This document shows positions 1 through 8,470 of a stretch of DNA of 64,000 nucleotides, in pieces. This stretch comes from Nitrobacter sp051535235 (GTDB lineage Bacteria; Pseudomonadota; Alphaproteobacteria; Rhizobiales; Xanthobacteraceae), in the NCBI RefSeq assembly GCF_051535235.1, contig NZ_JBPPLZ010000002.1:401804-465803 (forward strand), given 5' to 3'. The notes under the pieces are model-generated. The model searched no databases. It was not told the DNA's origin and saw only the letters and a list, made by a program, of their open reading frames with translations. Each line of letters begins with the position of its first letter. Position 1 is the first letter of the stretch. The translations under genes and the position numbers were made by a program.

Positions 1-1079
1 CGGACTTCTTCACCAACGACATCAAGGAAATCGACGGCGTCAAGGTCTACGGCCACATGGATTACGGCAAGAAGGATCCCTCGCTCGGCTGGCGCTTTAC
101 CGACGCCTGGCTGTCGATGGCCGGCAACGGCGACAAGGGCATCCCGAACGGCAAGCCGGTCGACGAATGGGGCATCCGCATGGAGGGCTGCCGTCCGGTC
201 GGCTCCTCGATCGAGCGGGGCGGCGACACCAACGGTCCGGCCGCGGTTTATTCGATCGTGAAGTATCTCGACTGGCTGAAGAAGTATGCACCGCCGCAGG
301 CGCAAGGCATGACGTTCTCCGAAGCCGGGCCGGTGCCGGCGCAGGGCAACATCGCCCAGCAGATCTTCTGGTACACCGCCTTCACCGCCGACATGGTGAA
401 GCCGGGTCTGCCGGTGATGAATGCGGACGGTACGCCGAAGTGGCGCATGGCGCCGTCGCCGCATGGCGCGTACTGGAAGGAGGGCATGAAACTCGGTTAT
501 CAGGACGCTGGCTCGCTCACGCTCCTGAAATCGACGCCACCCGATCGGCGCAAGGCCGCCTGGCTGTATCTCCAGTTCATCGTCTCCAAGACGGTCAGCT
601 TGAAGAAGAGTCATGTCGGTCTCACCTTCATCCGTGAATCCGACATCTGGGACAAGTCGTTCACCGAGCGCGCGCCGAAGCTCGGCGGCCTGATCGAGTT
701 CTACCGCTCGCCCGCGCGCGTGCAGTGGACGCCGACCGGCAACAACGTGCCCGATTATCCGAAGCTCGCGCAATTGTGGTGGCAGAACATCGGCGATGCC
801 TCGTCCGGCGCCAAGACGCCGCAGCAGGCGATGGACGCGCTCGCCGCCGCCCAGGATTCGGTAATGGCCCGGATCGAGAAGTCCGGCGTGCAGGGCGCTT
901 GCGGTCCGAAGCTCAATCCGAAGAAGACCGCCGAATACTGGTATGAAAAATCGGCAAAGGACGGCAACATCGCGCCGCAGCGCAAGCTCGCCGACGAAAA
1001 GCCGAAGGGCGAAACCATCGACTACGACACGCTGATCAAGTCGTGGCCGGCGACGCCGCCGAAGCGGGCTTCGAACTGA
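1..1079 (+). CDS. ABC transporter periplasmic substrate-binding protein, 3' part (glycerol/carbohydrate type, GlpV-like)
   Basis: The reading frame is open from the left edge, so the 5' end (signal peptide and N-terminal lobe) lies outside the window; 358 residues are visible. The sequence reads as the C-terminal part of a large family-1 extracellular solute-binding protein. It has aromatic-rich stretches (WRFTDAWLSMAGNGDKG, IFWYTAFTADM) and a tail with NPKK, LADEKPKGETIDYD and LIKSW. That tail resembles the rhizobial glycerol binding protein GlpV as I remember it. Such proteins deliver substrate to an inner-membrane ABC permease, and the permease and ATPase genes would be expected to the left. 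The sugar or polyol specificity is inference. A palindromic repeat and a terminator hairpin follow the stop codon. Confidence 0.75.
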   Translation, partial: DFFTNDIKEIDGVKVYGHMDYGKKDPSLGWRFTDAWLSMAGNGDKGIPNGKPVDEWGIRMEGCRPVGSSIERGGDTNGPAAVYSIVKYLDWLKKYAPPQAQGMTFSEAGPVPAQGNIAQQIFWYTAFTADMVKPGLPVMNADGTPKWRMAPSPHGAYWKEGMKLGYQDAGSLTLLKSTPPDRRKAAWLYLQFIVSKTVSLKKSHVGLTFIRESDIWDKSFTERAPKLGGLIEFYRSPARVQWTPTGNNVPDYPKLAQLWWQNIGDASSGAKTPQQAMDALAAAQDSVMARIEKSGVQGACGPKLNPKKTAEYWYEKSAKDGNIAPQRKLADEKPKGETIDYDTLIKSWPATPPKRASN

Positions 1080-1080
1080 C

Positions 1081-1125
1081 GCGTTTTCTTCACGCGAACT
1101 GGAATCCACGTCGCTGGAAAACGCT
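1081..1125. repeat. Dispersed palindromic repeat, copy A
   Basis: An 8-bp inverted repeat, GCGTTTTC (1081-1088) and GAAAACGC (1117-1124), encloses TTCACGCG and a variable centre. The same outer arms and the TTCACGCG block recur at 5347-5413, so this is a member of a dispersed intergenic family. It begins directly after the stop codon of the upstream gene. Confidence 0.6.
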
Positions 1126-1135
1126 ATAATACGAG

Positions 1136-1162
1136 AAAGGCCGGGAGCGATCACGGCCTTTT
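1136..1162. terminator. Intrinsic terminator between convergent genes
   Basis: An 8-bp stem, AAAGGCCG (1136-1143) with CGGCCTTT (1154-1161), has a 10-nt loop and a T run on the plus side. It sits between the ABC binding-protein gene (plus) and the DUF1993 gene (minus), so it may act in both directions. Confidence 0.75.
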
Positions 1163-1196
1163 GCTGTAATGCGCAAAGCGCTAATCCATCGGACGT

Positions 1197-1700
1197 CTAC
1201 TTCACGCCCATGAAATCCCGTTTGCCGAGTTCGACGCCGTTATGGCGCAGGATGTCGTAGGCGGTCGTCGCATGGAAATAGAAATTCGGTAACGCGAACT
1301 GACTGAGATATTGCTGGCCCTTCAGCGTCATCGTCTTGTCCGGGCCTGCGGGAAAGGTGACGTCGCGACCGTCCGCGCCGTCGAATTTGGCCGGCGTAAC
1401 GCCCTTCACGTAATCCGTCGCTCTGGCGAGGCGCTGCTGCAAATCGTCAAATGTCTTCTCCGTGTCGGGCGTGCTCGGCACCTCCGAACCGGATAGCCGC
1501 GCGCAGGTCTTCACGGCGAAATCGCAGGCGACCTGGATCTGGCGCGTCAGCGGCAGCATGTCCGGATAGAGCCGTGCGGTCAGCAGGGTTTCGGGCGCGA
1601 TCTTTCGTGCGCCCGCATGGGCTTCGGCTTTCCTGAGAATGTCGGAAAGCGCGCCGAGCGTTTGCAGGAAGGCCGGCGCGGCGGAATCGTAAAATGACAT
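1197..1700 (-). CDS. DUF1993 domain-containing protein
   Basis: The product has 167 residues, starting at the ATG that gives MSFYDSAAPAFLQTL; an upstream in-frame extension has no family character. The sequence fits DUF1993: a helical N-terminus with a conserved aromatic start, LLTARLYPDMLPLTRQIQ, ACDFAVKTCARL, and the C-terminal LPNFYFHATTAYDILRHNG. The DUF1993 helical bundle resembles DinB-like proteins. No biochemical function is established that I know of. It is a cytosolic single-gene unit facing away from soxC. Confidence 0.8.
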   Translation of the reverse strand: MSFYDSAAPAFLQTLGALSDILRKAEAHAGARKIAPETLLTARLYPDMLPLTRQIQVACDFAVKTCARLSGSEVPSTPDTEKTFDDLQQRLARATDYVKGVTPAKFDGADGRDVTFPAGPDKTMTLKGQQYLSQFALPNFYFHATTAYDILRHNGVELGKRDFMGVK

Positions 1701-2067
1701 GGGAATGCCTTTGTTTGCTCTGTGGTGCGGAAGCTGACGGCGAAACAGCGGAACGTGCTGCCATCTGCAAATGGGAAGCCTTGTTCCATATCGCAACCTC
1801 CATCACGGCCGGAAAAGTCCAGCCCATGACGGTCCTTTCGACCGCATCGTCCGCGCCGCTTCATCGCAGAGAAACACGCTGTCGAGCCTACTTTGGTCGA
1901 AGCCGTGTTCACCACCATGTTAGTTCACAAGCGAGCCGAGCGGCCGCTACGCTTCATCATCCGCGAGGGATCAGCTTTGCGGAGAATTCGAGTTGAACGT
2001 CAAGCCGGGACTTCACCAGGCGTGGTGCGGTTCTCGACTGATCGTAGAATCTCTTAAGGAGAGCAAC
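1701..2067. other. Intergenic region upstream of soxC
   Basis: This 367-bp gap separates the divergent DUF1993 and soxC genes. I see no convincing gene. It contains a second in-frame TTG at 1993, preceded by GGAG at 1981-1984, that could extend SoxC by 25 residues. Promoters for both genes must lie here, but I could not identify a clear box. Confidence 0.4.
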
Positions 2068-3468
2068 TTGAACAGCGATGAAAAGGTCGTCTACGACGAC
2101 AAGGCTCGCCACATGGCCGAGCAGATGGTGATGGCCGAACAGCGCCAGATCGCCCGGCGTCTCCAGGAAGACTGCGACTGCAAGGATGGAATGTTTCCGC
2201 GTCGGATGATCTCAAGCCGGCGCGGCTTTCTGTTCGCGGCGGGATCGCTCGTCGGCGCAGCCGGTGCGGCCACGATCGCCCACGCCGAGACGGCGCAAGC
2301 GCCGCCCGGTGCCGAGTTTTTCAATGTGCCGGACGATCCGACCAAAGAGCAGGGACGCCCGGTCGCGGATCAAAGCTATGGAACGCGGTCTCAGTTCGAG
2401 ACCGAAGTTCGCATGCGCTACCCGACGCCCAACGCCAACACCTCCTGGAGTCTCACTCCGCTCGACAAGGGACTGGGCAACATCACGCCCTCAGGACTCC
2501 ATTTCGAGCGGCATCACGGCGGGATACCGACGATCGATCCTGCCCGGCACAACTTGCTGATCCACGGCATGGTGGATCGGCCGATGACGTTCTCGATGGC
2601 CGACATCAAGCGGCTGCCTTCGGTGACACGCAAGCATTTCATCGAGTGTTCGGGTAACGGCCTGACGGAGTGGAACAAGCCGACGATGAAGACCGTGCAG
2701 GGAACGCACGGGCTGCTCAGCACGTCCGAATGGACCGGTGTTCAGTTCGCGACGTTCGCACGCGAGACCGGATTGAAAGAAGGTGCAGCCTGGGTGCTGG
2801 CGGAGGGCGCCGACGCCGCAGTCATGACGCGCAGCATTCCGATGGAGAAAATGCTGAAGGACGCACTCATCGTCTATGGACAGAACGGTGAAGCGATCCG
2901 CCCCGAACAGGGTTATCCCCTGCGGCTTCTGCTTCCCGGTTATGAGGGAAACACCCACATCAAATGGCTGCGGAGGCTACAGGTCAGCGACAAGCCGTTC
3001 ATGACGCGCGAGGAGACTTCCAAGTACACCGATCTCCTCGGAGACGGCAAGGCGCGCATCTTCACGCTCGACATGGAGGCGAAGTCGGTCATCACGTTTC
3101 CGTCCGGCGACATGAAACTGCCCGGTCCTGGTTTCTACAACGTCAGCGGTCTTGCATGGACAGGGCGCGGGCGGATCCAGTCCGTCGATGTCTCGCTCGA
3201 TTCAGGAAAGACCTGGTATCCGGCGCGCCTGGAATCGCTTCCCGAGCCGATGTGCACGGTGCGCTTCAGCTTCCCATGGATGTGGGACGGCAAGGCTGCG
3301 GTGCTGCAGAGCCGCTGCATCGACGAGACCGGCTATGTCCAGCCCACGCTCAAGCAACTGGTCGCGATACGCGGTGACAATGGGCCGTTCGGTTCGGTCT
3401 ATCACCTCAACGCGATCCAGAGCTGGGCCGTCAGCGAGGCGGGAGATGTGACCAATGTCCATGCGTAG
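2068..3468 (+). CDS. soxC: Sulfite/sulfane dehydrogenase molybdopterin subunit SoxC
   Basis: The product has 466 residues and belongs to the sulfite oxidase family of Mo-pterin enzymes. A twin-arginine signal (SRRGFLF, residues 50-56, then a hydrophobic stretch ending AHAE) predicts Tat export to the periplasm. The Moco-ligand cysteine is in ECSGNG (Cys194), followed by the family's LLLPGYEGNTHIKWLRR region and a C-terminal dimerisation domain. I chose the TTG at 2068 because AAGGAG lies 6 nt upstream; TTG 1993 is an alternative. The gene overlaps the cytochrome gene by 14 bp, so the two are surely co-expressed. No soxXYZAB genes lie in the window, so the pair probably oxidises sulfite or a related sulfane on its own. 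Confidence 0.88.
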   Translation: MNSDEKVVYDDKARHMAEQMVMAEQRQIARRLQEDCDCKDGMFPRRMISSRRGFLFAAGSLVGAAGAATIAHAETAQAPPGAEFFNVPDDPTKEQGRPVADQSYGTRSQFETEVRMRYPTPNANTSWSLTPLDKGLGNITPSGLHFERHHGGIPTIDPARHNLLIHGMVDRPMTFSMADIKRLPSVTRKHFIECSGNGLTEWNKPTMKTVQGTHGLLSTSEWTGVQFATFARETGLKEGAAWVLAEGADAAVMTRSIPMEKMLKDALIVYGQNGEAIRPEQGYPLRLLLPGYEGNTHIKWLRRLQVSDKPFMTREETSKYTDLLGDGKARIFTLDMEAKSVITFPSGDMKLPGPGFYNVSGLAWTGRGRIQSVDVSLDSGKTWYPARLESLPEPMCTVRFSFPWMWDGKAAVLQSRCIDETGYVQPTLKQLVAIRGDNGPFGSVYHLNAIQSWAVSEAGDVTNVHA

Positions 3469-4021
3469 GAAATATCTCGTTCTTGCGATCGGCGTCTGCC
3501 TGTTCTCCGGCGGCGCGAGCGCCCAATCGAGGATCGATCACTTCGGATTCGGTCGGGATGCGACAGCGGATGAAATGGCCAGGTATTTAGCGATCCCGCC
3601 GTCGGGCGCGGGACTTCCCGCGGGGAGCGGCACGGCAAAAGCAGGCGCGGCCATTTTTGCCAATACCTGCGCCGCCTGTCATGGCGACAAGCTGCAGGGA
3701 AATCCGGCCAAGGGCATAGGCGGTGATCGTCTGATCGGCGGGCGGGGCACGCTCGCAAGCAAGACGCCGGTCAAGACGGTGGAGAGCTACTGGCCATATG
3801 CCACGACGCTATTCGATTACATCAAGCGTGCGATGCCGTTCAATGCGCCCGGTTCGCTCAAGGACGACGACGTGTATGCGCTGGTCGCCTACATCCTGTC
3901 GGAAGCCAAGGTCATCAAACCGAACGAGACCATGGACGCGAAGACCTTGCCGAAGGTGGAGATGCCCAACAGGGACGGCTTTATCCCTGATCCCCGGCCT
4001 GAGCTTCAATTGTACCGATGA
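3455..4021 (+). CDS. soxD: Periplasmic c-type cytochrome, SoxD-like electron acceptor of SoxC
   Basis: The product has 188 residues. An N-terminal signal peptide (to about ASAQ, residue 24) is followed by a single haem-binding motif, CAACH, and an axial-ligand region around KRAMPFNAPGSL. The family-typical beginning RIDHFGFGRDATADEMA matches the first haem domain of SoxD. Paracoccus-type SoxD carries two haem domains, whereas this copy has one and is about half as long. It overlaps soxC by 14 bp. By family knowledge it takes electrons from the molybdenum subunit and passes them to cytochrome c. SorB-like naming is an acceptable alternative. Confidence 0.85.
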   Translation: MSMRRKYLVLAIGVCLFSGGASAQSRIDHFGFGRDATADEMARYLAIPPSGAGLPAGSGTAKAGAAIFANTCAACHGDKLQGNPAKGIGGDRLIGGRGTLASKTPVKTVESYWPYATTLFDYIKRAMPFNAPGSLKDDDVYALVAYILSEAKVIKPNETMDAKTLPKVEMPNRDGFIPDPRPELQLYR

Positions 4022-4116
4022 ACTCCCGCGTCGGTGCGGATAAAACGTCCCGCTCCGGCAACAAGCGATGCCAGATGTGTTTGACGTCCGGGAATCCTGA
4101 CCCGGCCGCGTGGACT

Positions 4117-5283
4117 TTATAGAGACGGAACAGCGGCTGATGACCGATCGCCGGCATATTCAAGCTGCATGGCGACGGAGTCGGCAGTCCCTCGTCCGTA
4201 GCGGGTTTCGATGGCATTAAGCACCTGAGCCAGGACGATAGCCGGCGGCTGATCGGTGATCGCCGGGAGCCGATACTGGGCGGGCCAGTCCGTCGTAATC
4301 CGATCCGGGACGAGGCGGATGCCGTTGCGAGTGCGGAGGTCGGCGGCGGGAGCGAACGTGATCGCATGCGAGCGATAGGTCCGCGACCAGGCATCCGCGA
4401 CCAGCGCCAGCGACACCTCGTCAACGCCGGGCTTGAGTTCGATGCCGAGTTGCTCGCGGTTCCAGAACGCGATGGTGTTGAAGATCGCTGTCAATGCGAA
4501 CGGACGCGTGAAGCGGAAGGCGTCGCTGTCGTGGCTCGCATCCCACCGGGGAAGGCCAATTTCGCGGCCGACTGCCTCAGCCTTGTCTCGCCCTGCAATG
4601 GCCTCGATGAGGGCGAGTGACATCGGCATGGATGCGGAAATCCCTGTCGTCGTTGCGACGCCGCGATCGACAACTATCCTGCGATCGGGGACGTAGCGGA
4701 TGGCGGGATGCTTGTCGCGCAACTCCTTGAGGTAATACCAATGGGTCGTCGTGCGTCTGCCGTCGAGCAGTCCGGTATTGCCCACAACCTTGGCGCCGGC
4801 GCAGACGCCGATAATGATGGCGCCCTTTTCCGCCTGGCTCCTGATCCACTCCAGGGCCGTTGGATCGTCGTCGCGGCTCATGGCAGGGACAATGACGTAG
4901 TCGGCGCCTTCCGGATGCTGCCTGTCGAAGTCAGCAGCCGTCGCTTGCGGCTCAACCTTGAGCGCCGGAAAGAGCGTCACTGTTCCCGGCCTCGTCGCCA
5001 GCATCACCACGTCGGCGACGTCGGCACGTCGAAGGATGCCATAGGGCATCAGATAATCGGTAGCCTCGGTGGCGTCGTTGATGCCCAGGATTGCGACCAG
5101 CGGCCGCTGGCGCTTGGGCGGCTTCAAGGCCACGATGGCGGCGTCGATTTCCTGACGTGCGATCGGCGGCATTGCCTTGCCCGGCGATGGCACCGGAGGC
5201 AGCGTGGCTATCCAGACCGCGCCAGCCATCGCGAAGAGAACCAAAGCGGCTGGACCTGCCCATAACACGAATGATCGCTTCAT
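4117..5283 (-). CDS. Membrane-anchored DJ-1/PfpI family protein with two PfpI-like halves
   Basis: The product has 388 residues. One N-terminal membrane segment or signal anchor (about residues 5-25) precedes a DJ-1/PfpI (GATase1-like) domain with the nucleophile elbow IIGVCAGAKVVGN. The C-terminal half (GVDEVSLALVADAWSRTYRSHAITFAP, then TRNGIRLVPD) resembles the start of a second PfpI domain but lacks a cysteine elbow. No AraC-type DNA-binding domain follows, unlike GlxA-type regulators. The start ATG at 5283 has GGAG about 10 nt upstream. The gene is convergent with soxCD and the stops are 96 bp apart. Substrate unknown; the domain acts outside the cytoplasm if the anchor is real. Confidence 0.75.
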   Translation of the reverse strand: MKRSFVLWAGPAALVLFAMAGAVWIATLPPVPSPGKAMPPIARQEIDAAIVALKPPKRQRPLVAILGINDATEATDYLMPYGILRRADVADVVMLATRPGTVTLFPALKVEPQATAADFDRQHPEGADYVIVPAMSRDDDPTALEWIRSQAEKGAIIIGVCAGAKVVGNTGLLDGRRTTTHWYYLKELRDKHPAIRYVPDRRIVVDRGVATTTGISASMPMSLALIEAIAGRDKAEAVGREIGLPRWDASHDSDAFRFTRPFALTAIFNTIAFWNREQLGIELKPGVDEVSLALVADAWSRTYRSHAITFAPAADLRTRNGIRLVPDRITTDWPAQYRLPAITDQPPAIVLAQVLNAIETRYGRGTADSVAMQLEYAGDRSSAAVPSL

Positions 5284-5346
5284 GCTGGGATGCTCCAATA
5301 GTCGACGGTGCAAGACTCCTCAGTGGCGAAGCTCTGGATTGTTGAT

Positions 5347-5413
5347 GCGTTTTCTTCACGCGCACCGGATTTATCCTCGGGTCAGGCCAAGGATATGCTT
5401 CGCTCGAAAACGC
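5347..5413. repeat. Dispersed palindromic repeat, copy B
   Basis: This has the same arms as the copy at 1081: GCGTTTTC (5347-5354) and GAAAACGC (5406-5413), again with TTCACGCG next to the left arm but a longer centre. It lies in the gap between the PfpI and RamB-like genes. Confidence 0.55.
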
Positions 5414-5536
5414 TAATTGCGCGCGCAGCGGCAGGTTCCAAGGAATCAATACCCCAGGTCACGCGATTTCAACTTGCGCCGGCGAAGATTTCCAGATCGC
5501 CGCTAACGCTTCCTCCCGAATGACGAAGGAAAATCC

Positions 5537-6982
5537 TCACACCTCCCTCGCATTCGAAAACGCAAAGCTCGTCACGCGCCGCGTGGTTTCATCCAAAATC
5601 AGCGTGCGGGTGATCGGCGGCTCGGCGCGCTGGGCGCAGTTCTCGCGCTCGCACAGCCGGCAGTTGACGCCGATCGGCGTGCCTTCGGCGTTGTCGAGGT
5701 CCATGCCCGCGGCATAAACCAGCCTTGATGCGTGTCTGATTTCGCAGCCCAGGCCGATGGCGAAGCGCGGCTGCGCCTGCGGATGCGGCGCAACCGGACG
5801 GCGCACCATCTGCGCGATCGAGAAATAGCGGCTGCCGTCGGGCAGTTCGATCACCTGCTTCAAAAGACGATCGGGCGTATCGAAGGTGGAGTGGACGTTC
5901 CACAAGGGGCAGGTGCCGCCGAATTTCGAGAACGGAAACGTGCCCGACGAGAAACGCTTGGAGACGTTGCCGGCGTTGTCGACGCGCAGCATGAAGAACG
6001 GCACGCCGCGCGCGTTTGGCCGTTGCAGCGTGGTCAGGCGATGGCACACTTGCTCGAAGCCTGTGTTGAATCGCTGCGCCAGGACGTGGATGTCGTAGCC
6101 GAGCGATTCCGCGGCCGCATGGAAGGCCTGGTAGGGCATCAGCACACAACCGGCGAAATAGTTCGCCAGCGTGATGCGGTAGAGCCGGCGTGATGTGTCG
6201 TCGAGTGGGCCGGCGCGCGCGATGATCGTGTCAAAAGCGGGCGTGCATTCGGCGAGTCCGATCTGGAACGCAAGCTGGAAGGCGCGACCGGGTCCGTCCG
6301 CCAGTTCGGAAATCAGAAGTTGGCGGCGGTGACGGTCGAATCGGCGCAGCGTTTCGCGCATGACGTCCACCGGCATGATGCGCGTCTGAATCGAATGCTT
6401 TTCCCGCAGCCGCACGCTCAGCGCCACGAAAAGTTCCTGCGCCGGAACGTTGATCTCGTCGCGCAGGTTTTCCGCCGCCTGTTCGAGTTCAGGGAAATAA
6501 TTGCGATTGGCCTCGATCAGGTCGCGCACGCGCTCGATCGGATTGGTCTCAAAGCGCGCGCCTTCGTCGCGGTCGGCAAACTGTGCGGCGGCCAGCGTCT
6601 CGCCGCGCCGCGCCTCGGTGTAGGCGGCATAGAGGCGCTGCAGCGCATGAGTCACGCCGGGGCACAGTTCGGCCAGATCGCGCAGTTCCTGCTTCGGGAT
6701 GTCGATCCGCCGGAACAGCGGATCGGAAAAGATCTCGTTCAATTCGGCAAAGAAGCGATCCTCGTGGGCAGTGGCGAGATCGCGCAGATCGAGGTCGTAG
6801 GTTTCCGCGAGACGAAGCAGGATCTGAGCGGTGACCGGGCGCTGGTTGCGCTCGATCAGATTGACGTAGCTCGGAGAGATGCCGAGTCCCTCCGCCATCT
6901 GGGTCTGCGACAGCCCAAGCTGTTGCCGGATACGGCGGAACCGCGGGCCGACGAAGAGCTTTTTACCCGAAACCGTTGCCAT
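5537..6982 (-). CDS. ScfR/RamB-family transcriptional regulator of acetate/short-chain acyl-CoA metabolism
   Basis: The product has 481 residues. An XRE helix-turn-helix (about residues 15-70; LGLSQTQMAEGLGISPSYVNLIE) is followed by an IrrE-like middle region and a C-terminal DUF2083 domain. The C-terminus carries the conserved cysteine cluster GVNCRLCERENC, typical of the ScfR family. Corynebacterial RamB and Rhodobacter PccR belong to this family and control glyoxylate-cycle or propionyl-CoA genes in response to acyl-CoA. The gene is divergent from aceA with a 168-bp shared control region, so aceA is the likely target. Autoregulation is plausible but not shown. Confidence 0.88.
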   Translation of the reverse strand: MATVSGKKLFVGPRFRRIRQQLGLSQTQMAEGLGISPSYVNLIERNQRPVTAQILLRLAETYDLDLRDLATAHEDRFFAELNEIFSDPLFRRIDIPKQELRDLAELCPGVTHALQRLYAAYTEARRGETLAAAQFADRDEGARFETNPIERVRDLIEANRNYFPELEQAAENLRDEINVPAQELFVALSVRLREKHSIQTRIMPVDVMRETLRRFDRHRRQLLISELADGPGRAFQLAFQIGLAECTPAFDTIIARAGPLDDTSRRLYRITLANYFAGCVLMPYQAFHAAAESLGYDIHVLAQRFNTGFEQVCHRLTTLQRPNARGVPFFMLRVDNAGNVSKRFSSGTFPFSKFGGTCPLWNVHSTFDTPDRLLKQVIELPDGSRYFSIAQMVRRPVAPHPQAQPRFAIGLGCEIRHASRLVYAAGMDLDNAEGTPIGVNCRLCERENCAQRAEPPITRTLILDETTRRVTSFAFSNAREV

Positions 6983-7112
6983 ACTGGCTCTCGTTTATGA
7001 CAAGAATTACAAAATAACATCTATGACGTGAATATATGTTACATGACATCATCATTTGAGATCAAGCCGTCTATACGAATTGATTTGATTGGCGTTTATC
7101 TAGAGCCACGTT

Positions 7113-7123
7113 TTGCAACGCAA
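7113..7123. promoter_or_regulatory. Candidate RamB/ScfR operator in the aceA leader
   Basis: TTGC-AAC-GCAA is a perfect 4-bp inverted repeat with a 3-nt spacer, embedded in TTTTGCAACGCAATG, about 27 nt before the aceA start. ScfR/RamB regulators are reported to bind TTTGC-type half sites. The assignment is inference from motif and position. Confidence 0.35.
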
Positions 7124-7150
7124 TGTCACGAATGTGGACTGGAGACAATG

Positions 7151-8458
7151 ATGTCAAAGACCTTTGAGCAGCTCGTTCCCGCCCCCAAGGGCCGTTTCGA
7201 GGGAATCAGCCGTCCGTACACCCCTGAGGAGGTCGAGCGGCTGCGCGGCTCGGTGGAGATCAAGTACACGCTCGCAGAAAAAGGCGCGAACCGGCTGTGG
7301 AAGCAACTCAACGAGATGCCCTATGTGAACTCGCTCGGCGCCGTCACCGGCAACCAGGCGATGCAGCAGGCGCGCGCCGGCCTGCCCGCGATCTATCTCT
7401 CAGGCTGGCAGGTCGCCGCGGACGCCAATACTGCGGGCACGATGTATCCTGACCAGAGCCTTTATCCGGCCAATGCAGGGCCTGAGCTTTGTCGCCGTAT
7501 CAACCGCACCTTCCAGCGCGCCGACCAGATCGAGCACGCCGAAAGCGGTGCCAAGATCGACTGGTTCGTGCCCATCGTGGCCGATGCGGAAGCCGGCTTC
7601 GGCGGACCGCTCAACTCCTTCGAGATCATGAAAGCATATATCGAGGCAGGCGCGGCCGGCGTCCATTTCGAGGACCAGCTCGCATCGGAAAAGAAGTGCG
7701 GCCACATGGGCGGCAAGGTGCTGATCCCGACCGCCGCGCATGAGCGCAACCTGATCGCCGCGCGGCTCGCCGCCGACGTCTGCGGCGTGCCGACTTTCGT
7801 GCTGGCGCGCACCGACGCCGAAAGCGCCAAGCTCATCACCTCGGACATCGACGAGCGCGACCACGAGTTCATCACCGGCGAACGCACGGCGGAAGGCTTC
7901 TATCGCCTCAAGCCCGGCAGCGGTCTCGATCACTGCATCAAGCGCGGGCTGTCGTTTGCGAAGTACGCTGATCTTCTGTGGTGGGAGACTTCCAAGCCCG
8001 ACCTCGACGGCGCGCGCAAGTTCGCCGAAGCCGTGAAGAAGGTCTATCCGAACAAGCTGCTGGCCTATAACTGCTCGCCCTCGTTCAACTGGGAAGCCAA
8101 TCTGGACAAGGACACCATCGCGCAGTTCCAGAAGGAGATCGCCGCGATGGGCTACAAATTCCAGTTTGTCACGCTGGCGGGCTTCCACTCGCTCAACCAC
8201 GGCATGTTCGAACTGGCGCGTGGCTACAAGGCCGAAGGCATGGCGGCCTATTCCCGTTTGCAGCAGGCCGAGTTCGCCTCGGAGCAGTTCGGCTATTCGG
8301 CGACGCGCCATCAGCGCGAGGTCGGCACCGGCTACTTCGATCTGGTCTCGACCACGATCAGCGGCGGTCAGTCGTCGACGACCGCGCTTCACGACTCCAC
8401 CGAAGCCGCGCAGTTCAAATCGCAGGGTTCGGATATCAGGGCTCAGGCGGCCGAATAA
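7151..8458 (+). CDS. aceA: Isocitrate lyase
   Basis: The product has 435 residues. It cleaves isocitrate to glyoxylate and succinate, the first step of the glyoxylate bypass, in the cytosol. The signature KKCGHMGGKVL carries the catalytic cysteine (Cys183). NCSPSFNW and the upstream YLSGWQVAADAN block are also typical. I chose the ATG at 7151 because GGAG ends 6 nt before it; the neighbouring ATG at 7148 is too close to that site, and an upstream in-frame extension to 7028 is not family-like. It is divergent from the RamB-like regulator and followed 12 bp later by a DUF4170 gene. No malate synthase gene lies in the window. Confidence 0.95.
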   Translation: MSKTFEQLVPAPKGRFEGISRPYTPEEVERLRGSVEIKYTLAEKGANRLWKQLNEMPYVNSLGAVTGNQAMQQARAGLPAIYLSGWQVAADANTAGTMYPDQSLYPANAGPELCRRINRTFQRADQIEHAESGAKIDWFVPIVADAEAGFGGPLNSFEIMKAYIEAGAAGVHFEDQLASEKKCGHMGGKVLIPTAAHERNLIAARLAADVCGVPTFVLARTDAESAKLITSDIDERDHEFITGERTAEGFYRLKPGSGLDHCIKRGLSFAKYADLLWWETSKPDLDGARKFAEAVKKVYPNKLLAYNCSPSFNWEANLDKDTIAQFQKEIAAMGYKFQFVTLAGFHSLNHGMFELARGYKAEGMAAYSRLQQAEFASEQFGYSATRHQREVGTGYFDLVSTTISGGQSSTTALHDSTEAAQFKSQGSDIRAQAAE

Positions 8459-8470
8459 GAGGAGGCTTTC

